A stretch of 33,113 nt of DNA, taken from contig NZ_JAFMOX010000034.1 in the NCBI RefSeq assembly GCF_019049655.1, positions 1 to 33,113 of the forward strand, written 5' to 3'. A program made the position numbers and the translations under genes. A model generated the notes under the pieces. The model did no database searches and had not been told where the DNA came from. It worked only from the letters and a program-made list of their open reading frames with translations. How positions within the stretch are numbered: position 1 is the first letter of the stretch; the number at the start of each line of letters is the position of its first letter. Below, in pieces: positions 33,099 to 33,113 of the stretch. The DNA is from Rahnella rivi. GTDB taxonomy: Bacteria; Pseudomonadota; Gammaproteobacteria; Enterobacterales; Enterobacteriaceae.

Positions 33099-33113
33099 CT
33101 GAATGAGGAAAGC

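Overview
The window is a conserved housekeeping segment of an Enterobacterales chromosome. It runs from the 3' end of one rRNA operon (tail of a 5S rRNA, positions 1-66) to the promoters of the next (P1 and the -35 of P2, about 32950-33113). The order murB-birA-coaA-tRNA(Thr,Tyr,Gly,Thr)-tufB-secE-nusG-rplKA-rplJL-rpoBC-thiCEFSGH-rsd-nudC-hemE-nfi-yjaG-hupA-yjaH-purDH matches the 90-minute region of Escherichia coli between rrnB and rrnE. Protein divergence, the lack of zraPSR between yjaH and purD, and an extra acetyltransferase gene point to a non-E. coli member of the order. A Yersiniaceae-type organism (Rahnella/Serratia-like) is my guess, not something the sequence proves.

Layout. 1-2280: 5S tail, rRNA terminator, then murB and birA overlapping by ATGA and ending at a terminator shared with convergent coaA. 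2288-4364: coaA and a GNAT acetyltransferase on the minus strand, then a spacer holding one unrecognised 57-codon ORF and the stringent-type tRNA promoter. 4365-6199: four tRNAs and tufB as one unit. 6200-7388: secE-nusG behind a structured leader. 7431-18604: the ribosomal protein and RNA polymerase genes with their RNA controls (L1 site, L10 leader, rplL-rpoB attenuator, RNase III-type hairpin, rpoC terminator). 18790-24568: thiCEFSGH on the minus strand, tightly overlapped, behind a textbook TPP riboswitch. 24598-25113: rsd (minus), divergent from 25218-29657 nudC-hemE-nfi-yjaG-hupA-yjaH (plus). 29727-32652: purHD on the minus strand with a PurR box. 32880-33113: DnaA-box-like 9-mers and the next rRNA operon's promoter.

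Functionally the segment groups growth-rate-controlled information genes (EF-Tu, Sec/NusG, L11/L1/L10/L12, RNA polymerase beta and beta', HU-alpha, the anti-sigma70 factor Rsd) with cofactor and nucleotide synthesis (biotin ligase, pantothenate kinase, thiamine, haem, purines) and nucleotide or DNA quality control (NudC, endonuclease V). I saw no CRISPR array, prophage, insertion sequence or defence island, and nothing I would call a new biological system. The points most worth a second look are the 57-codon membrane-like ORF and the acetyltransferase beside the tRNA operon, a Gly-to-His change inside the NudC Nudix box, a hupA terminator lying inside the yjaH signal-peptide codons, and DnaA-box-like sequences between the purH and rRNA promoters.
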